From Aeromicrobium sp. Root344 (GTDB taxonomy: Bacteria > Actinomycetota > Actinomycetes > Propionibacteriales > Nocardioidaceae), in contig NZ_LMDH01000001.1 of assembly GCF_001425755.1 (NCBI RefSeq), forward strand, positions 3,285,571 through 3,349,570: DNA of 64,000 nucleotides. The letters run 5' to 3'. Positions 8,663 to 22,101 of the stretch are shown one piece after another; within the stretch, counting starts at the first letter, position 1, and each line of letters begins with the position of its first letter. The position numbers and the translations under genes are program-made. The notes below the pieces were generated by a model. The model was not told the origin of the DNA. It did not search any database and saw only the letters and a program-made list of their open reading frames with translations.

Positions 8663-9319
8663 TCACCACCCGCGCTCGCGCCACTCCGCGAGATGTGGTC
8701 GCTCGGCACCCAGGGTCGTGTCGTGGCCGTGGCCCGGGTAGACCCAGGTGTCATCCGGGAACCGGCCGAACAGCTTCGTCTCGACGTCGTCGATCAGCGT
8801 CGCGAACGCCTCAGCATCCCCGAACGTGTTGCCGACGCCACCGGGGAACAGCGAGTCGCCCGTGAACAGGTGCACGACGCCGTCGGGATCGTCGTACGCC
8901 AGCACGATCGAGCCGGGTGTGTGACCCACGATCTCGATGACCTCGAGCTCACAGGACCCGACACGGACGCGGGCTCCAGTACGTACGCGGGTCGTGACGG
9001 GAACGGGCAGCTCGTCGGCGTCGTCCTCTCCGGCGACGGTCTCGGCACCGGTGCGCTCCACGATCGTGGCGAGCGCCTGCCAGTGATCGCCGTGCCGGTG
9101 CGTCGTGACGACCCGGGCGAGGCCGCCGGTGCCGATCAGGCCGAGCAACGTCTCGTACTCGTTGGCGGCATCGATCAGCACCTGCTCGCCGGTGAGGACG
9201 CAGCGCAGCAGGTACGCGTTGTTGTTCATCTCGCCGACCGCGACCTTGGTGATCATCAGGTCACCCGCGACCTGGACGTCGGCCGGACCGCCGACCTCGA
9301 CTTCTCCCGTGTACGTCAT
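8663..9319 (-). CDS. metallo-beta-lactamase-fold hydrolase (glyoxalase II-like)
   Basis: A 218-residue cytoplasmic metal-dependent hydrolase. THRHGDHW is the THxHxDH dinuclear-zinc motif, GHTPGSIVLAY and FTGDSLFPGG supply the next His and Asp ligands, and GHGHDTTLG is the C-terminal His motif. The N-terminus has the family-typical VGEMNNNAYLL. The frame extends upstream, but the protein begins at MTYTGEVEVGG, ATG 9319. Size and motifs fit hydroxyacylglutathione-hydrolase-like thioesterases; the actual substrate in an organism that likely uses mycothiol is unknown. A CACGCT hexamer five bases upstream might be its -10. Confidence 0.87.
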   Translation of the reverse strand: MTYTGEVEVGGPADVQVAGDLMITKVAVGEMNNNAYLLRCVLTGEQVLIDAANEYETLLGLIGTGGLARVVTTHRHGDHWQALATIVERTGAETVAGEDDADELPVPVTTRVRTGARVRVGSCELEVIEIVGHTPGSIVLAYDDPDGVVHLFTGDSLFPGGVGNTFGDAEAFATLIDDVETKLFGRFPDDTWVYPGHGHDTTLGAERPHLAEWRERGW

Positions 9320-9347
9320 GGGTTCAGCGTGCCAGACCGCGTCGGGA

Positions 9348-9402
9348 GCGGTGACCTGGTCGCCCGTCACTGGCGCTGATGGGCGACTCATCCACCGCCG
9401 AG
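9348..9402. repeat. 53-bp palindromic repeat, copy 1
   Basis: Begins GCGGTGACCTGGTCGCCC and ends CATCCACCGCCGA. The outer arms GCGGTG/CACCGC and inner arms GTCGCCC/GGGCGAC make it foldable. It matches copy 2 at 10421-10475 at about 46 of 53 positions, in the same orientation. Confidence 0.75.
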
Positions 9403-9452
9403 ACCGGCTGTCAGCGTGCCATGGTGGGCTGGTCACCCGAATCGAGGACTTG

Positions 9453-10427
9453 ATGGATTCCTTCCTGACGAGCAACGGGGTCGCGCTGCCGATCGTCCAG
9501 GCCGGGATGGGTGGTGGCATCGCCGGGCCGGCGCTGGCCGCTGCCGTCACGTCGGCCGGTGGACTGGGCACGTTGGGGATGGCGAGCCCGCAGCGGATGC
9601 GCGACCAGCTCGACGAGGCACGCGAGCGCACGGACGGCCTGATCGCCGTCAACCTCCTGTTGCCCTTCCTCCGGCGCGCGCACGCACAGGTGGCGAGGGA
9701 CGCCGACATCGTGGTCACGTTCTGGGGTCGACCGGTACGGCTGTCGGCCAAGCCGTGGATCCATCAGGTCGGTTCGATCGATGAAGCCGCGCGGGCACAC
9801 GCCGCCGGCGTCGACGCCGTGATCGTGCAGGGGGTCGAGGCAGGCGGGCACGTACGAGGCAGGGTTCCCGCGGCGGAGCTCCTGGAACAGGTCCGCAGCG
9901 AGCTGCCCGCGGGCGTCCCGCTGCTGCTGGCCGGCGGGATCGCCACGGCCGACGACGTGGCGCACGCGTTGGCTTCGGGGGCCGATGCGGTCGTCTGCGG
10001 CACACGCTTCCTCATGTCGGACGAGAGCAGGGCGTCGGCGGGCTACAAGGCGCGCCTGCGGCAGGGGAGCGCGACGGTCCTGACCGACCTGTTCGGGCTC
10101 GGGTGGCCCGGGACGCACCGCGTCCTCCCGAACGCGGCGACCGCCAGGTGGCTGCACGCCGACGGGCGCGGGCCGGCCGCGGTTCGTACGTTCAACGCGG
10201 CGACCCGTCCGATGATGTCCCGCGGGCCGGAGCGGGTGCAGTCGTGGCTCGTGCGTCACCAGTCGGTCCGCGTGCCGTTCTACACGCCGATCCCGGCGAG
10301 CTCGTCCATGCCGGACGACGCGCTCGAGGTGTCACCGCTGTACGCCGGGCAGACCGTGGCCCGGATCGACGACGTACGGCCGGCTGCGTCCATCGTCCGC
10401 GACCTGGCCGCCGGAGCGGGGCGGTGA
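9453..10427 (+). CDS. nitronate monooxygenase / 2-nitropropane dioxygenase family
   Basis: A 324-residue FMN-dependent TIM-barrel enzyme expected to oxidise alkyl nitronates to carbonyl compounds and nitrite. PIVQAGMGGGIAGPALAAAV is the N-terminal FMN-barrel motif. GVDAVIVQGVEAGGHV carries the GGH catalytic histidine, and LLAGGIATADDVAHALASGA and GADAVVCGTRFL are the phosphate-binding motifs. ATG 9453 is preferred; TTG 9450 is possible. The frame opens upstream without homology. No partner gene is obvious. Its stop codon lies inside repeat copy 2, so the repeat pair brackets the gene. Confidence 0.88.
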   Translation: MDSFLTSNGVALPIVQAGMGGGIAGPALAAAVTSAGGLGTLGMASPQRMRDQLDEARERTDGLIAVNLLLPFLRRAHAQVARDADIVVTFWGRPVRLSAKPWIHQVGSIDEAARAHAAGVDAVIVQGVEAGGHVRGRVPAAELLEQVRSELPAGVPLLLAGGIATADDVAHALASGADAVVCGTRFLMSDESRASAGYKARLRQGSATVLTDLFGLGWPGTHRVLPNAATARWLHADGRGPAAVRTFNAATRPMMSRGPERVQSWLVRHQSVRVPFYTPIPASSSMPDDALEVSPLYAGQTVARIDDVRPAASIVRDLAAGAGR

Positions 10428-10475
10428 CCTGGTCGCCCATCAGGGGTACTGAAGGGCGACCCATCCACCGCCGAC
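10421..10475. repeat. 53-bp palindromic repeat, copy 2
   Basis: Same orientation as copy 1. Hairpin: GGTCGCCC, an A.A mismatch, TCAG, a GGGTA loop, CTGA, GGGCGACC, with outer GCGGTG/CACCGC. It overlaps the TGA stop of the nitronate monooxygenase gene and may act as its terminator. Confidence 0.75.
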
Positions 10476-10529
10476 AGCAAGGACGGGTGATCACGTCACC
10501 GCCGGATGGCCCGGACGAGCACGCTGTGA

Positions 10530-10545
10530 GCGAACGTACGGTCGC
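10530..10545. promoter_or_regulatory. degenerate LexA-box-like site ahead of uvrA
   Basis: GCGAACGTACGGTCGC resembles the actinobacterial SOS box (TCGAAC-N4-GTTCGA) at 9 of 12 defined positions and sits about 29 bp before the candidate -10. It is suggestive only. Confidence 0.3.
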
Positions 10546-10573
10546 TCGACGGGTTTCTGTCGGACCCGCTCCA

Positions 10574-10579
10574 TACAAT
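10574..10579 (+). promoter_or_regulatory. candidate uvrA -10
   Basis: TACAAT, about 50 bp upstream of the uvrA GTG. It would give a leader of roughly 45 nt with GGGGAG just before the start. Confidence 0.45.
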
Positions 10580-10629
10580 GGGATGGGCCAAGATTCTGCC
10601 CGCAACCACCAATCATTTCAGGGGAGCCA

Positions 10630-13494
<2,865 letters not shown>

Positions 13495-13503
13495 GCTGGG
13501 TCG

Positions 13504-15447
13504 GTGGCAGATCCCGCAAGCTATCGACCGGCACCCGGTGAGATCCCGGTCGAGCCCGGCGTCTACCGGTTCCGCGACGCCGAGCGCCGGGTCATCTACG
13601 TCGGCAAGGCCAAGTCACTGCGGCCGCGGCTGAGCTCCTACTTCCAGGACATCACCAACCTGCACCAGCGCACGCAGCAGATGGTGCTGACCGCGAGCTC
13701 GGTCGAGTGGACCGTCGTCAGCACCGAGGTCGAGGCGCTGGCGCTCGAGTACTCCTGGATCAAGGAGTTCGACCCGCGCTTCAACGTCAAGTACCGCGAC
13801 GACAAGTCCTACCCCTGGCTCGCGGTCACGGTCAGCGAGGAGTTCCCGCGCGTCACGGTCATGCGCGGCGCCCAGCGCAAGGGCGTGCGCTACTTCGGCC
13901 CCTACGGTCACGCGTGGGCGATTCGCGACACCGTCGACACGCTGCTGCGGGTCTTCCCGATGCGGTCGTGCTCGGCTGGCGTGTTTCGCCGCTCCAAGGC
14001 GATCGGCCGGCCGTGCCTGCTGGGCGACATCGGCAAGTGTGCCGCCCCGTGCGTGGGCCGCGTCGACGCCGACGAGCACCGCGCGATCGTCAACGACTTC
14101 CTGGCGTTCATGGGCGGGCAGACCGCGGGCTTCACCAAGCGCATCGAGCAGCGCATGCGTGAGGCCTCCGACAACGAGGAGTACGAGCTCGCCGCCAAGC
14201 TTCGCGACGACCTGGGCGCACTCCACCGGGTGCTCGAGAAGCAGACCGTCGTGTTCGGCGACGGCACCGACGCCGACGTGCTGGGATTCGTCGACGATCC
14301 GCTCGAGGTCGCGGTGCAGATCTTCTCCGTGCGCGGCGGCCGCATCCGCGGTCAGCGCGGCTGGGTCGCCGACAAGGCCGACGAGGCACCGTTCCCCGAG
14401 CTCGTGCAGGCCGCCCTCATGACGCTCTATGAGGACGCCGCGCCGTCGGCGATCCCGCGCGAGGTGCTCGTGCCAACCCTGCCGGCCGATGCCAACGCGG
14501 TCGCCGAGCTGCTCAGCGAGCGCCGCGACGGGCCCGTACGCATCAGGGTCCCCAAGCGCGGCGACAAGCGCGCCCTCATGGCGACCGTCGAGCAGAACGC
14601 CAAGCAGTCGCTCGTACGCCACAAGCTCAAGCGCTCCGGCGACCTCACGGCCCGCAGCAAGGCGCTCGAGGAGATCCAGGAGGCGCTCGATCTCGAGACC
14701 GCCCCGCTGCGCATCGAGTGCTACGACATCTCCAACCTCGGCGCGACCGAGACCGTGGCGTCGATGGTCGTGTTCGAGGACGGGCTGCCCCGCAAGTCCG
14801 AGTACCGCCGCTTCACGATCCGCAACGAGGGCCAGAGCGACGTCGCGGCGATGCACGAGGTCATCACGCGGCGGTTCACGCAGCTGCTGCGAGCCCGTGA
14901 GGGCAACGACGAGGACGGTCCCGGCATCGACCCCGAGACCGGCAAGCCCCGCAAGTTCGCCTACACACCGGCCCTCGTGGTCGTCGACGGTGGCCCGCCG
15001 CAGGTCGCCGCAGCCCACGCCGCGATGCAGGAGCTCGGCATCAAGGACGTCGCCCTCGTGGGCCTGGCCAAACGCCTCGAGGAGGTGTGGCTGCCCGACG
15101 ACGAGGATCCGGTGATCCTGCCGCGCACGAGCGAGGGGCTCTACCTGCTGCAGCGCCTCCGCGACGAGGCACACCGCTTCGCCATCACCCACCACCGCGG
15201 ACGACGCAGCAAGTCGATGATCGAGAGCGTGCTCGATCCCGTCGCAGGCCTCGGACCCACGCGCCGCAAGGCGCTGCTCAAGACGTTCGGCTCGGTCAAG
15301 AAGCTGCGCGCGGCGACAGCAGAAGAGATCGCAACCGTGCCCGGCATCGGCGCGGCTACGGCACAATCCATCGTGGAAGCGCTCGCAACCGGCGAGCACG
15401 CACCGGCCATCAACACCGCGACCGGCGAGATCCTGGAGGACAGTTGA
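13504..15447 (+). CDS. uvrC: UvrABC excinuclease subunit C
   Basis: A 647-residue dual-incision nuclease. The N-terminal GIY-YIG domain ([20 protein letters not shown], from about residue 20) makes the 3' cut. A UVR motif near 216-250 ([17 protein letters not shown]) binds UvrB. The RNase H-like domain with RIECYDISN (about 402) makes the 5' cut, and a helix-hairpin-helix pair near the C-terminus ([20 protein letters not shown]) holds DNA. GTG 13504 is nine bases after the uvrA stop. Its own stop overlaps the rapZ start. Confidence 0.97.
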   Translation: MADPASYRPAPGEIPVEPGVYRFRDAERRVIYVGKAKSLRPRLSSYFQDITNLHQRTQQMVLTASSVEWTVVSTEVEALALEYSWIKEFDPRFNVKYRDDKSYPWLAVTVSEEFPRVTVMRGAQRKGVRYFGPYGHAWAIRDTVDTLLRVFPMRSCSAGVFRRSKAIGRPCLLGDIGKCAAPCVGRVDADEHRAIVNDFLAFMGGQTAGFTKRIEQRMREASDNEEYELAAKLRDDLGALHRVLEKQTVVFGDGTDADVLGFVDDPLEVAVQIFSVRGGRIRGQRGWVADKADEAPFPELVQAALMTLYEDAAPSAIPREVLVPTLPADANAVAELLSERRDGPVRIRVPKRGDKRALMATVEQNAKQSLVRHKLKRSGDLTARSKALEEIQEALDLETAPLRIECYDISNLGATETVASMVVFEDGLPRKSEYRRFTIRNEGQSDVAAMHEVITRRFTQLLRAREGNDEDGPGIDPETGKPRKFAYTPALVVVDGGPPQVAAAHAAMQELGIKDVALVGLAKRLEEVWLPDDEDPVILPRTSEGLYLLQRLRDEAHRFAITHHRGRRSKSMIESVLDPVAGLGPTRRKALLKTFGSVKKLRAATAEEIATVPGIGAATAQSIVEALATGEHAPAINTATGEILEDS

Positions 15448-16307
15448 CGACCTTGACGCAGTTCGTGCTCATCACCGGCATGACCGGGGCAGGGCGCGGC
15501 TCGGCTGCCAAGGTGCTCGAGAAGCTCGGCTACTACGTCATCGACAACCTGCCGCCGGACCTGCTGGCGCAGGCCGTGACCACGATCCAGGAGTCCAAGG
15601 ACATCGACCGCCTCGCCGTGGTCGTCGACGCCCGCTCGCGTCAGTTCTTCGGCGGCCTCGTCGAGGCCCTCGAAGCCCTGCGCGACGACGGCATCCACAC
15701 CAAGATCCTCTACCTCGAGGCGGCCGACGAGGTCCTCGTACGCCGTCAGGAGGCCGCGCGCCGCCCGCACCCGCTGAGCCTCGAGGGCCGGCTGATGGAC
15801 GGCCTGGAGCGCGAACGCGAGCTCCTGAGGCGCATCCGGGGCCGAGCCGACATCGTGGTCGACACCTCCAACCTCAACGTCCACCAGCTCGGCCAGCGCG
15901 TTCGCGCAGCCTTCGAGGACCCCGACTCCGGTGGCCTGCGCGCCTCGGTGATGTCGTTCGGCTTCAAGTACGGCCTGCCGATCGACGCCGACATGGTCGC
16001 CGACCTGCGCTTCCTCCCCAACCCGTTCTGGGTCGACGAGCTGCGGCCGTTGAGCGGACTCGACGAGCCGGTGCGCGACTACGTCCTGCGCCAGCCCCGG
16101 TCGACGGAGTTCCTCGAGCAGTACGAAGGCCTCGTCGCCCTGCTGACCGACGGCTACCTCCGCGAGGACAAGCACTTCCTGACGATCGCGATCGGGTGCA
16201 CCGGTGGCCGGCACCGCAGCGTCGCGATGTCCGAGGCGTTCGCCGAGCGCCTGCGGGCCCACGGCGTCCGTACGCTCGTGGTCCACCGCGACCTGGGGCG
16301 CGAATGA
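15444..16307 (+). CDS. rapZ: RapZ-family nucleotide-binding protein
   Basis: About 287 residues. In enterobacteria RapZ guides RNase E decay of a small RNA; in actinobacteria the role is less clear, but the gene is always linked to yvcK and whiA. The P-loop [12 protein letters not shown] is the actinobacterial form, with Arg-Gly where the classical Walker A has Lys-Ser. [12 protein letters not shown] follows, and the C-terminal half has the family motifs [20 protein letters not shown] and [14 protein letters not shown] chose TTG 15444, which overlaps the uvrC stop as TTGA and has GGAGG four bases upstream; TTG 15453 is the alternative. Confidence 0.93.
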   Translation: MTTLTQFVLITGMTGAGRGSAAKVLEKLGYYVIDNLPPDLLAQAVTTIQESKDIDRLAVVVDARSRQFFGGLVEALEALRDDGIHTKILYLEAADEVLVRRQEAARRPHPLSLEGRLMDGLERERELLRRIRGRADIVVDTSNLNVHQLGQRVRAAFEDPDSGGLRASVMSFGFKYGLPIDADMVADLRFLPNPFWVDELRPLSGLDEPVRDYVLRQPRSTEFLEQYEGLVALLTDGYLREDKHFLTIAIGCTGGRHRSVAMSEAFAERLRAHGVRTLVVHRDLGRE

Positions 16308-17269
16308 CGCCGCACGTCGCCGGTCGTGCCGAGGGTGATCTCAAGGTCGTGTCGCTCGGGGGAGGGCACGGCCTCGCCGCCAGTCTCTCCGCACTGCGCC
16401 GCCTGACGACCGACCTCACGGGCGTCGTCACGGTGGCCGACAACGGTGGGTCGTCGGGCCGCATCCGCGCCGAGCTCGGCGGGCTGCCGCCGGGTGACCT
16501 GCGCATGGCTCTCGCCGCGCTGTGCGGAGACGACGACTGGGGGCGCACGTGGGCCGCCGTGCTGCAGCACCGGTTCTCCGGCAACGGCCCGCTCAAGGAC
16601 CATGCCGTCGGCAACCTGCTGATCGCCGCGATCTGGGACCAGGTCGGCGATCACGTCGCCGGCCTCGACCTCGTCGGTGAGCTGCTGGGAGCCCAGGGGC
16701 GTGTCCTGCCGATGGCCGCCGTGCCGCTCGACATCGAGGCCGACGTCCACCTGCGCTCGGCTCCCGACCGCTTGACGCTCGTACGCGGCCAGGTCGAGGT
16801 CTCGTCGACCGACGGCCAGGTCGTCAGCGTCCGGCTCGACCCCAGTGACCCTCCAGCGTGTCCCGAGGCCGTGGCAGCCGTGGAGGCCGCCGACTGGGTC
16901 GTCGTCGGGCCCGGCTCGTGGTTCACCAGCGTCATGCCGACGTTGCTCGTGCCCGGCCTCCGGGACGCCCTGACCAAGACCAAGGGCAAGCGCATCCTGG
17001 TGCTCAACCTCCACGAGCAGGAGGGCGAGACCGAAGGACTCACCCCGACCGATCATCTCGAGGTTCTGGCTGCACACGCGCCCGAGCTGGGGTTGGATGC
17101 TGTCATCGCCGACACCAGCCTCGTTGACACGCGTGGCACGCTGGAGTCGACGGCCCGGTCGCTCGGTGCGCGGTTGTATGTCGCGGACGTGGCGGCCAGC
17201 CCAGGATCGGATCAGCACGACCCAGGACGGCTCGCAGCCGCGTTCGGCAGGGTCATGAGGACGGCATAG
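16304..17269 (+). CDS. yvcK: YvcK/CofD-like gluconeogenesis and cell-shape factor
   Basis: A 321-residue protein of the YvcK family, which binds UDP-sugars and is needed for growth and peptidoglycan placement on gluconeogenic carbon in Bacillus and mycobacteria (CuvA). KVVSLGGGHGLAASL and VVTVADNGGSSGRIRAEL are the family's nucleotide-binding motifs; GPGSWFTSVMPTLLVPG is a second hallmark. The ATG overlaps the rapZ stop (ATGA). It sits in the conserved rapZ-yvcK-whiA trio, just before the glycolytic genes. Confidence 0.95.
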   Translation: MTPHVAGRAEGDLKVVSLGGGHGLAASLSALRRLTTDLTGVVTVADNGGSSGRIRAELGGLPPGDLRMALAALCGDDDWGRTWAAVLQHRFSGNGPLKDHAVGNLLIAAIWDQVGDHVAGLDLVGELLGAQGRVLPMAAVPLDIEADVHLRSAPDRLTLVRGQVEVSSTDGQVVSVRLDPSDPPACPEAVAAVEAADWVVVGPGSWFTSVMPTLLVPGLRDALTKTKGKRILVLNLHEQEGETEGLTPTDHLEVLAAHAPELGLDAVIADTSLVDTRGTLESTARSLGARLYVADVAASPGSDQHDPGRLAAAFGRVMRTA

Positions 17270-17320
17270 AGTGACACTCTTCTCCACGACAATGACATCG
17301 ACAGACAGGGGTTCGGCCGC

Positions 17321-18304
17321 ATGGCAATGACGGCTCAGGTGAAGGCGGAGCTCGCCAACACCACGATCACGAAGTCGTGCTGCCGCAAGGCCGAGGTGTC
17401 GTCGATCCTGCGCTTCGCAGGCGGCCTGCACATCGTCTCCGGACGCATTGTCGTCGAGGCCGAGCTCGACACCGGAGCGGCGGCTCGCCGCCTGCGCAAG
17501 GACATCGCCGAGATCTACGGTCACGACAGTGAGGTGCTGGTGATGCAGAACGCCGGCATCCGCAAGGACACCCACTACGTCGTACGCGTCTCCAAGGACG
17601 GCGAGGCCCTGGCCCGCCAGACCGGCCTCATCGACGGCAGCGGCCGGCCGATCCGCGGCCTGCCGCCGCAGGTCGTGTCCGGTTCGTCGTGCGATGCCGT
17701 CGCCGCGTGGCGCGGCACGTTCCTCGCCCACGGGTCGCTGACCGAGCCCGGTCGCTCGTCCGCCCTCGAGGTCAGCTGCCCCGGCCCCGAGGCCGCCCTC
17801 GCCCTCGTCGGCGCCGCCCGCCGGCTCGGCATCAGCGCCAAGGCCCGCGAGGTCCGTGGCGTCGACCGCGTCGTCATCCGCGACGGCGAGGCCATCGGTG
17901 CGCTGTTGACCCGCCTGGGCGCCCACGAGTCCCTGCTCGCATGGGAAGAGCGCCGCATGCGCCGCGAGGTGCGGGCGACCGCCAACCGGCTCGCCAACTT
18001 CGACGACGCCAACCTCCGCCGTTCGGCGCGGGCGGCCGTCGCCGCCGGCGCGCGAGCCCAGAGAGCCCTGGAGATCCTGGGCGAAGAGGTTCCCGACCAC
18101 CTCAAGATGGCCGGCACGCTGCGCGTCGAGCACCGCCAGGCCAGCCTCGAGGAGCTCGGTCAGCTGCACGACCCGGCGCTGACCAAGGACGCGATCGCCG
18201 GCCGCATCCGCAGGCTGCTCGCGATGGCCGACAAGCGGGCCGAGGAGCTCGGCGTGCCGGACACCGAGTCCACGCTCGTCGAGGAGCAGCTCGCCGAAGG
18301 CTGA
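17321..18304 (+). CDS. whiA: WhiA, sporulation/cell-division transcription regulator
   Basis: A 327-residue DNA-binding protein. In Streptomyces WhiA acts with WhiB to switch on sporulation septation genes; non-sporulating relatives also keep it, linked to division. The N-terminal half is a degenerate LAGLIDADG homing-endonuclease fold ([20 protein letters not shown]). The C-terminal HTH includes [16 protein letters not shown] and [23 protein letters not shown] 17321 follows ACAGGGG; ATG 17327 is possible. It is third in the trio, 51 bases after yvcK. Confidence 0.96.
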   Translation: MAMTAQVKAELANTTITKSCCRKAEVSSILRFAGGLHIVSGRIVVEAELDTGAAARRLRKDIAEIYGHDSEVLVMQNAGIRKDTHYVVRVSKDGEALARQTGLIDGSGRPIRGLPPQVVSGSSCDAVAAWRGTFLAHGSLTEPGRSSALEVSCPGPEAALALVGAARRLGISAKAREVRGVDRVVIRDGEAIGALLTRLGAHESLLAWEERRMRREVRATANRLANFDDANLRRSARAAVAAGARAQRALEILGEEVPDHLKMAGTLRVEHRQASLEELGQLHDPALTKDAIAGRIRRLLAMADKRAEELGVPDTESTLVEEQLAEG

Positions 18305-18374
18305 CCGCTGCGACTTCGCCGCTCACGGCGTCTCACGGCTCTGAGGTGACTCGCCGGTAGTGATGGCAACTCGG

Positions 18375-19427
<1,053 letters not shown>

Positions 19428-19430
19428 GCT

Positions 19431-20630
19431 GTGAAGACGGTTTCGGACCTGGGAGACCTGCGCGGCAAGCGCGTTCTCGTCCGCAGTGACCTCAACGTGC
19501 CGCTCGACGGCACCACGATCACCGACGACGGTCGCGTACGCGCGAGCGTGCCGACGATCAAGCGTCTTGCCGACGCAGGCGCCCGTGTCCTCGTGACGGC
19601 CCATCTGGGTCGTCCCGATGGCGTGGCCAACCCCAAGTACTCCTTGGCGCCGGTCGCCGAGCGGCTCGCAGAGCTGCTCGGCGCGCCGGTCCTGTTCGCC
19701 AACGACACGGTCGGCCCCGAGGCCCACCGCATCGCGTCGGCGCTCCAGGACGGCCAGGTCGCGGTGCTGCAGAACGTACGCTTCAACGCCGAGGAGACGA
19801 GCAAGGACAAGGACGAGCGCCGGGAGTTCGCCGGCAAGCTCGCCGACCTCGCCGACGTCTTCGTGTCCGACGGCTTCGGCGTCGTGCACCGCAAGCAGGC
19901 GAGTGTCTATGACATCGCCCGTGAGCTGCCGGCTGCCGTCGGCGGTCTGGTCGAGGCCGAGGTCGACGTGCTCAAGCGCCTCACCGAGAGCCCGGAGCGG
20001 CCCTACACCGTCGTGCTCGGCGGGTCCAAGGTCTCCGACAAGCTCGGCGTCATCGACAACCTGCTCGACAAGGCCGACAACCTGCTGATCGGCGGGGGCA
20101 TGGTCTTCACGTTCCTCAAGGCGCAGGGCCACGAGGTCGGCAAGTCGCTCCTCGAGGAGGACCAGCTCGACATCGCGCGCGGCTACATCGAGCAGGCCGC
20201 CAAGCAGGGCGTACGCCTGGTGCTGCCGACCGACATCGTCGTCGCACCGGAGTTCAAGGCCGACTCGCCCGCCACGACGGTCGCGGCCGATGCCATCCCG
20301 AGCGACCAGCTCGGGCTCGACATCGGTCCGGACTCGGCGGCCGCGTTCGCCGACATCATCCGTGGCTCCAAGACGGTGTTCTGGAACGGGCCCATGGGCG
20401 TGTTCGAGATGGCGGCGTTCGCCGCCGGCACCAAGGCCGTCGCGCAGGCACTCACCGAGGTCGACGGCCTGTCGGTCGTCGGTGGCGGCGACTCGGCCGC
20501 AGCCGTACGTCAGCTGGGCTTCGCCGACAGCGACTTCGGGCACATCTCCACCGGGGGAGGCGCGAGCCTCGAATACCTCGAGGGCAAGACGCTGCCCGGT
20601 CTCGACATCCTCGAAAGGGACGATGCATGA
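19431..20630 (+). CDS. pgk: phosphoglycerate kinase
   Basis: A 399-residue two-domain kinase making ATP and 3-phosphoglycerate from 1,3-bisphosphoglycerate. [14 protein letters not shown] carries the N-domain substrate-binding Arg and Asp. [15 protein letters not shown] and the C-terminal [11 protein letters not shown] with [13 protein letters not shown] are the nucleotide-binding loops. The GTG start is three bases after gap, and the stop overlaps the tpiA start (ATGA), so it is a tightly coupled operon. Confidence 0.98.
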   Translation: MKTVSDLGDLRGKRVLVRSDLNVPLDGTTITDDGRVRASVPTIKRLADAGARVLVTAHLGRPDGVANPKYSLAPVAERLAELLGAPVLFANDTVGPEAHRIASALQDGQVAVLQNVRFNAEETSKDKDERREFAGKLADLADVFVSDGFGVVHRKQASVYDIARELPAAVGGLVEAEVDVLKRLTESPERPYTVVLGGSKVSDKLGVIDNLLDKADNLLIGGGMVFTFLKAQGHEVGKSLLEEDQLDIARGYIEQAAKQGVRLVLPTDIVVAPEFKADSPATTVAADAIPSDQLGLDIGPDSAAAFADIIRGSKTVFWNGPMGVFEMAAFAAGTKAVAQALTEVDGLSVVGGGDSAAAVRQLGFADSDFGHISTGGGASLEYLEGKTLPGLDILERDDA

Positions 20631-21427
20631 CCGACCGCAAGCCACTCATGGCCGGCAACTGGAAGTCCAACCTCAACCACCAGGAAGCCGTGGTCCTCGT
20701 CCAGAAGCTCGCCTGGACGCTGCAGGACAAGAAGCACGACTTCGACAAGGCCGAGGTCGTCGTGATCCCGCCGTTCACCGACATCCGCAGCGTGCAGACG
20801 CTGGTCGACGGTGACCACCTGGCGATCGGCTACGGCGCGCAGGACGTGTCCGAGCACGACGGCGGCGCCTACACCGGCGAGATCGCCGCGTCGATGCTGG
20901 CCAAGCTCGGCTGCTCCTACGTCGTCGTGGGTCACTCCGAGCGGCGTGAGTACCACGCCGAGAGCGACCAGGTCGTCAACATCAAGGCGCTCAAGTCGCT
21001 GGCGGCGGGCATGAGCCCGATCGTCTGCGTCGGTGAGGGCCTCGAGATCCGTCAGGCCGGCGACCACGTGGCCTACACGCTGGCGCAGATCGACGGCTCG
21101 TTGGCCGGTTTCACGGCCGAGCAGATGGCGTCGGTCGTCATCGCGTACGAGCCCGTGTGGGCCATCGGCACCGGTGAGGTGGCGACGCCCGAGGACGCTC
21201 AGGAAGTCTGTGCAGCGATTCGTTCGCGTGTCGAGGAGACCTGGTCGTCCGAAGTCGCAGCATCATTGCGTATCCTTTACGGCGGATCAGTGAAAGCGGC
21301 GAACATCGCCGCCATCATGGCGAAGTCGGACGTCGACGGAGCCTTGGTCGGCGGAGCAAGCCTCCAAGCGGAGGAGTTCGCCGGGATCGCCCGGTTCTAC
21401 GCCATGCCGGATCTGTCCGGCGCCTGA
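20627..21427 (+). CDS. tpiA: triosephosphate isomerase
   Basis: A 266-residue TIM-barrel enzyme interconverting dihydroxyacetone phosphate and glyceraldehyde-3-phosphate. It has the substrate lysine in [10 protein letters not shown], the electrophilic histidine in [11 protein letters not shown], the catalytic glutamate in [10 protein letters not shown], and the phosphate loop YGGSVKAAN. It is coupled to pgk by a 4-base overlap; secG follows 18 bases later, an order common in actinobacteria. Confidence 0.98.
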   Translation: MTDRKPLMAGNWKSNLNHQEAVVLVQKLAWTLQDKKHDFDKAEVVVIPPFTDIRSVQTLVDGDHLAIGYGAQDVSEHDGGAYTGEIAASMLAKLGCSYVVVGHSERREYHAESDQVVNIKALKSLAAGMSPIVCVGEGLEIRQAGDHVAYTLAQIDGSLAGFTAEQMASVVIAYEPVWAIGTGEVATPEDAQEVCAAIRSRVEETWSSEVAASLRILYGGSVKAANIAAIMAKSDVDGALVGGASLQAEEFAGIARFYAMPDLSGA

Positions 21428-21445
21428 CAACGAAGGCCCCAACTC

Positions 21446-21682
21446 GTGATTTTGATGTTCTCGGTAGTCCTGGCGATCAGCAGCGTGCTGATGATCGTCC
21501 TGGTTCTCATGCACAAGGGGCGCGGGGGCGGTCTCTCCGACATGTTCGGTGGCGGCGTCTCCAGCTCGCTCGGCGGCTCTTCGGTCGCCGAACGCAACCT
21601 CGACCGGATCACGGTCGGTATCGCGGTCGTCTGGGTCGTGTGCATCTTCGCGCTCGGCCTGCTACTGAAGGTGAGCAACTAG
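21446..21682 (+). CDS. secG: SecG, preprotein translocase subunit
   Basis: A 78-residue membrane protein of the SecYEG channel. It has two hydrophobic helices, LMFSVVLAISSVLMIVLVLM at the N-terminus and VGIAVVWVVCIFALGLLL at the C-terminus. The family's conserved middle, HKGRGGGLSDMFGGG, lies between them. GTG 21446 lies downstream of GAAGGCCCC. Its TAG stop shares a base with the rbpA GTG. Confidence 0.95.
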   Translation: MILMFSVVLAISSVLMIVLVLMHKGRGGGLSDMFGGGVSSSLGGSSVAERNLDRITVGIAVVWVVCIFALGLLLKVSN

Positions 21683-22035
21683 TGGCAGCAGGTGCAATCC
21701 GGGGCAGCCGCATCGGCTCGGGCCCCATGGGTGAGGCAGAGCGTGGCGAAGCCGCACCGCGGCAGTTCGTGACGTTCTTCTGCATCAACAACCACACGAC
21801 GGAGCTGCAGTTCGCAATCGAGGCCGAGGTCCCGGAGTCGTGGGACTGCCCGCGTTGTGGGATGCCGTCCAGCGTCGACGCCGACAACCGGCCGACAGCC
21901 AAGAAGATCGAGCCCTACAAGACGCACCTGGCCTACGTGAAGGAGCGCCGCTCCGAGACCGAGGCCGACGAGATCCTCAAGGAAGCCATCGAGCTCCTGC
22001 GCACCAAGCGCAAGACCGGCGAAGTCATCTTCTGA
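21682..22035 (+). CDS. rbpA: RbpA, RNA polymerase-binding transcription activator
   Basis: A 117-residue actinobacterial factor that binds the principal sigma factor and the RNA polymerase beta' zipper, stabilising open complexes. The N-terminal tail (GAIRGSRIGSGPMGEAERG) precedes the core, with ligand residues in FFCINNHTTELQF and DCPRCGMP. The C-terminal sigma-interaction helix is ADEILKEAIELLRTKR. GTG 21682 overlaps the secG stop by one base. It is a useful marker that this genome is actinobacterial, and it agrees with the promoter style seen across the window. Confidence 0.96.
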   Translation: MAAGAIRGSRIGSGPMGEAERGEAAPRQFVTFFCINNHTTELQFAIEAEVPESWDCPRCGMPSSVDADNRPTAKKIEPYKTHLAYVKERRSETEADEILKEAIELLRTKRKTGEVIF

Positions 22036-22048
22036 GTCTCACCCACGT

Positions 22049-22091
22049 CGACCCTGCAACGCGTCAGTCCCCCTGATGCGGCGCAGGGTCG
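22049..22091. terminator. hairpin between convergent rbpA and pgl
   Basis: CGACCCTGC (22049-22057) pairs perfectly with GCAGGGTCG (22083-22091), and an inner GCGTCAG/CTGATGC stem is nearly perfect. There is no long T run, so it is a GC-rich bidirectional terminator candidate. Confidence 0.6.
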
Positions 22092-22101
22092 TTGCTCGTG
22101 G

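Noticed and set aside
8663-9751. A longer form of the metallo-hydrolase starting at 9751
   Set aside because: The extension is antisense to the nitronate monooxygenase gene and to repeat copy 1 and has no homology; the family begins at 9319.
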